From positions 1 to 13,410 of the forward strand of contig JBFKOW010000093.1 in assembly GCA_041628615.1 (NCBI GenBank): a stretch of 13,410 nt of DNA, in the 5' to 3' direction. Below, piece after piece: positions 13,369 through 13,410 of this stretch. A program made the position numbers and the translations under genes. The notes below the pieces were generated by a model that had not been told where the DNA came from, made no database searches, and saw only the letters and a list, made by a program, of their open reading frames with translations. This stretch comes from JAMWZF01 sp041628615 (lineage in GTDB: Bacteria; Pseudomonadota; Alphaproteobacteria; Rhodobacterales; Rhodobacteraceae). Numbering within the stretch: position 1 is the first letter of the stretch; the number at the start of each line of letters is the position of its first letter.

Positions 13369-13410
13369 CGCTCTGCCGCCCGCGCCAGCGCCGCCTCGAG
13401 CGCGTCGAGG
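13365..13410 (-). CDS. C-terminal end of an unidentified gene upstream of the EEP gene
   Basis: Fourteen codons (LDALEAALARAAER) and a TGA at 13367-13365 are visible, overlapping the GTG start of the EEP gene by four bases. This is the overlap style used by the other operons in this window, which supports a real reading frame. The segment is too short to identify; it looks like an Ala-rich amphipathic helix. Confidence 0.5.
   Translation of the reverse strand, partial: LDALEAALARAAER

Overview
The window reads as GC-rich alphaproteobacterial chromosome, most likely from the Rhodobacteraceae/Paracoccaceae. The signs are the CcmI and SoxB/D/A/G protein sequences, an Fe-type superoxide dismutase, near-universal G/C at third codon positions, and several Glyco_tranf_2_4-type glycosyltransferases. 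No taxonomic search was possible, so this rests on protein recognition alone.

Layout. Positions 1-796 (minus) hold the N-terminal two thirds of ccmI (cytochrome c maturation), running off the left edge. A 199-bp divergent spacer separates it from the heterotetrameric sarcosine oxidase locus on the plus strand: soxB (996-2240), then an 858-bp interruption with two small predicted single-span membrane proteins (2451-2630 and 2749-2943), then soxD (3099-3428), soxA (3425-6439) and soxG (6432-7013). soxD, soxA and soxG overlap and are clearly translationally coupled. The encoded enzyme demethylates sarcosine to glycine, passing the one-carbon unit to tetrahydrofolate and producing H2O2.

Next comes a surface-glycan-like block: a plus-strand glycosyltransferase (7095-8102), convergent with a minus-strand operon transcribed in the order glycosyltransferase (11514-9934), glycosyltransferase (9937-8948), sulfotransferase (8951-8115). 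The three glycosyltransferases are paralogues. The first gene of the operon carries a long charged, low-complexity C-terminal extension. A 279-bp divergent spacer with candidate promoters and short repeats separates this operon from sodB (11794-12393, plus), which ends in a good intrinsic terminator. A minus-strand exported endonuclease/exonuclease/phosphatase-family protein (12457-13368) follows, preceded by the last 14 codons of an unidentified gene at the right edge.

The part least explained by known genes is 2241-3098, between soxB and soxD. It holds a 71-nt sequence that can fold into a compact four-way junction directly after the soxB stop. It also holds two small membrane-protein ORFs, each preceded by a 7-bp inverted repeat abutting its start codon, and further palindromes before soxD. 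Its first 210 bp are about 55% GC by count, visibly poorer than the surrounding genes. The second point of interest is the glycosyltransferase/sulfotransferase block. No mobile element, CRISPR array, tRNA or rRNA was seen.
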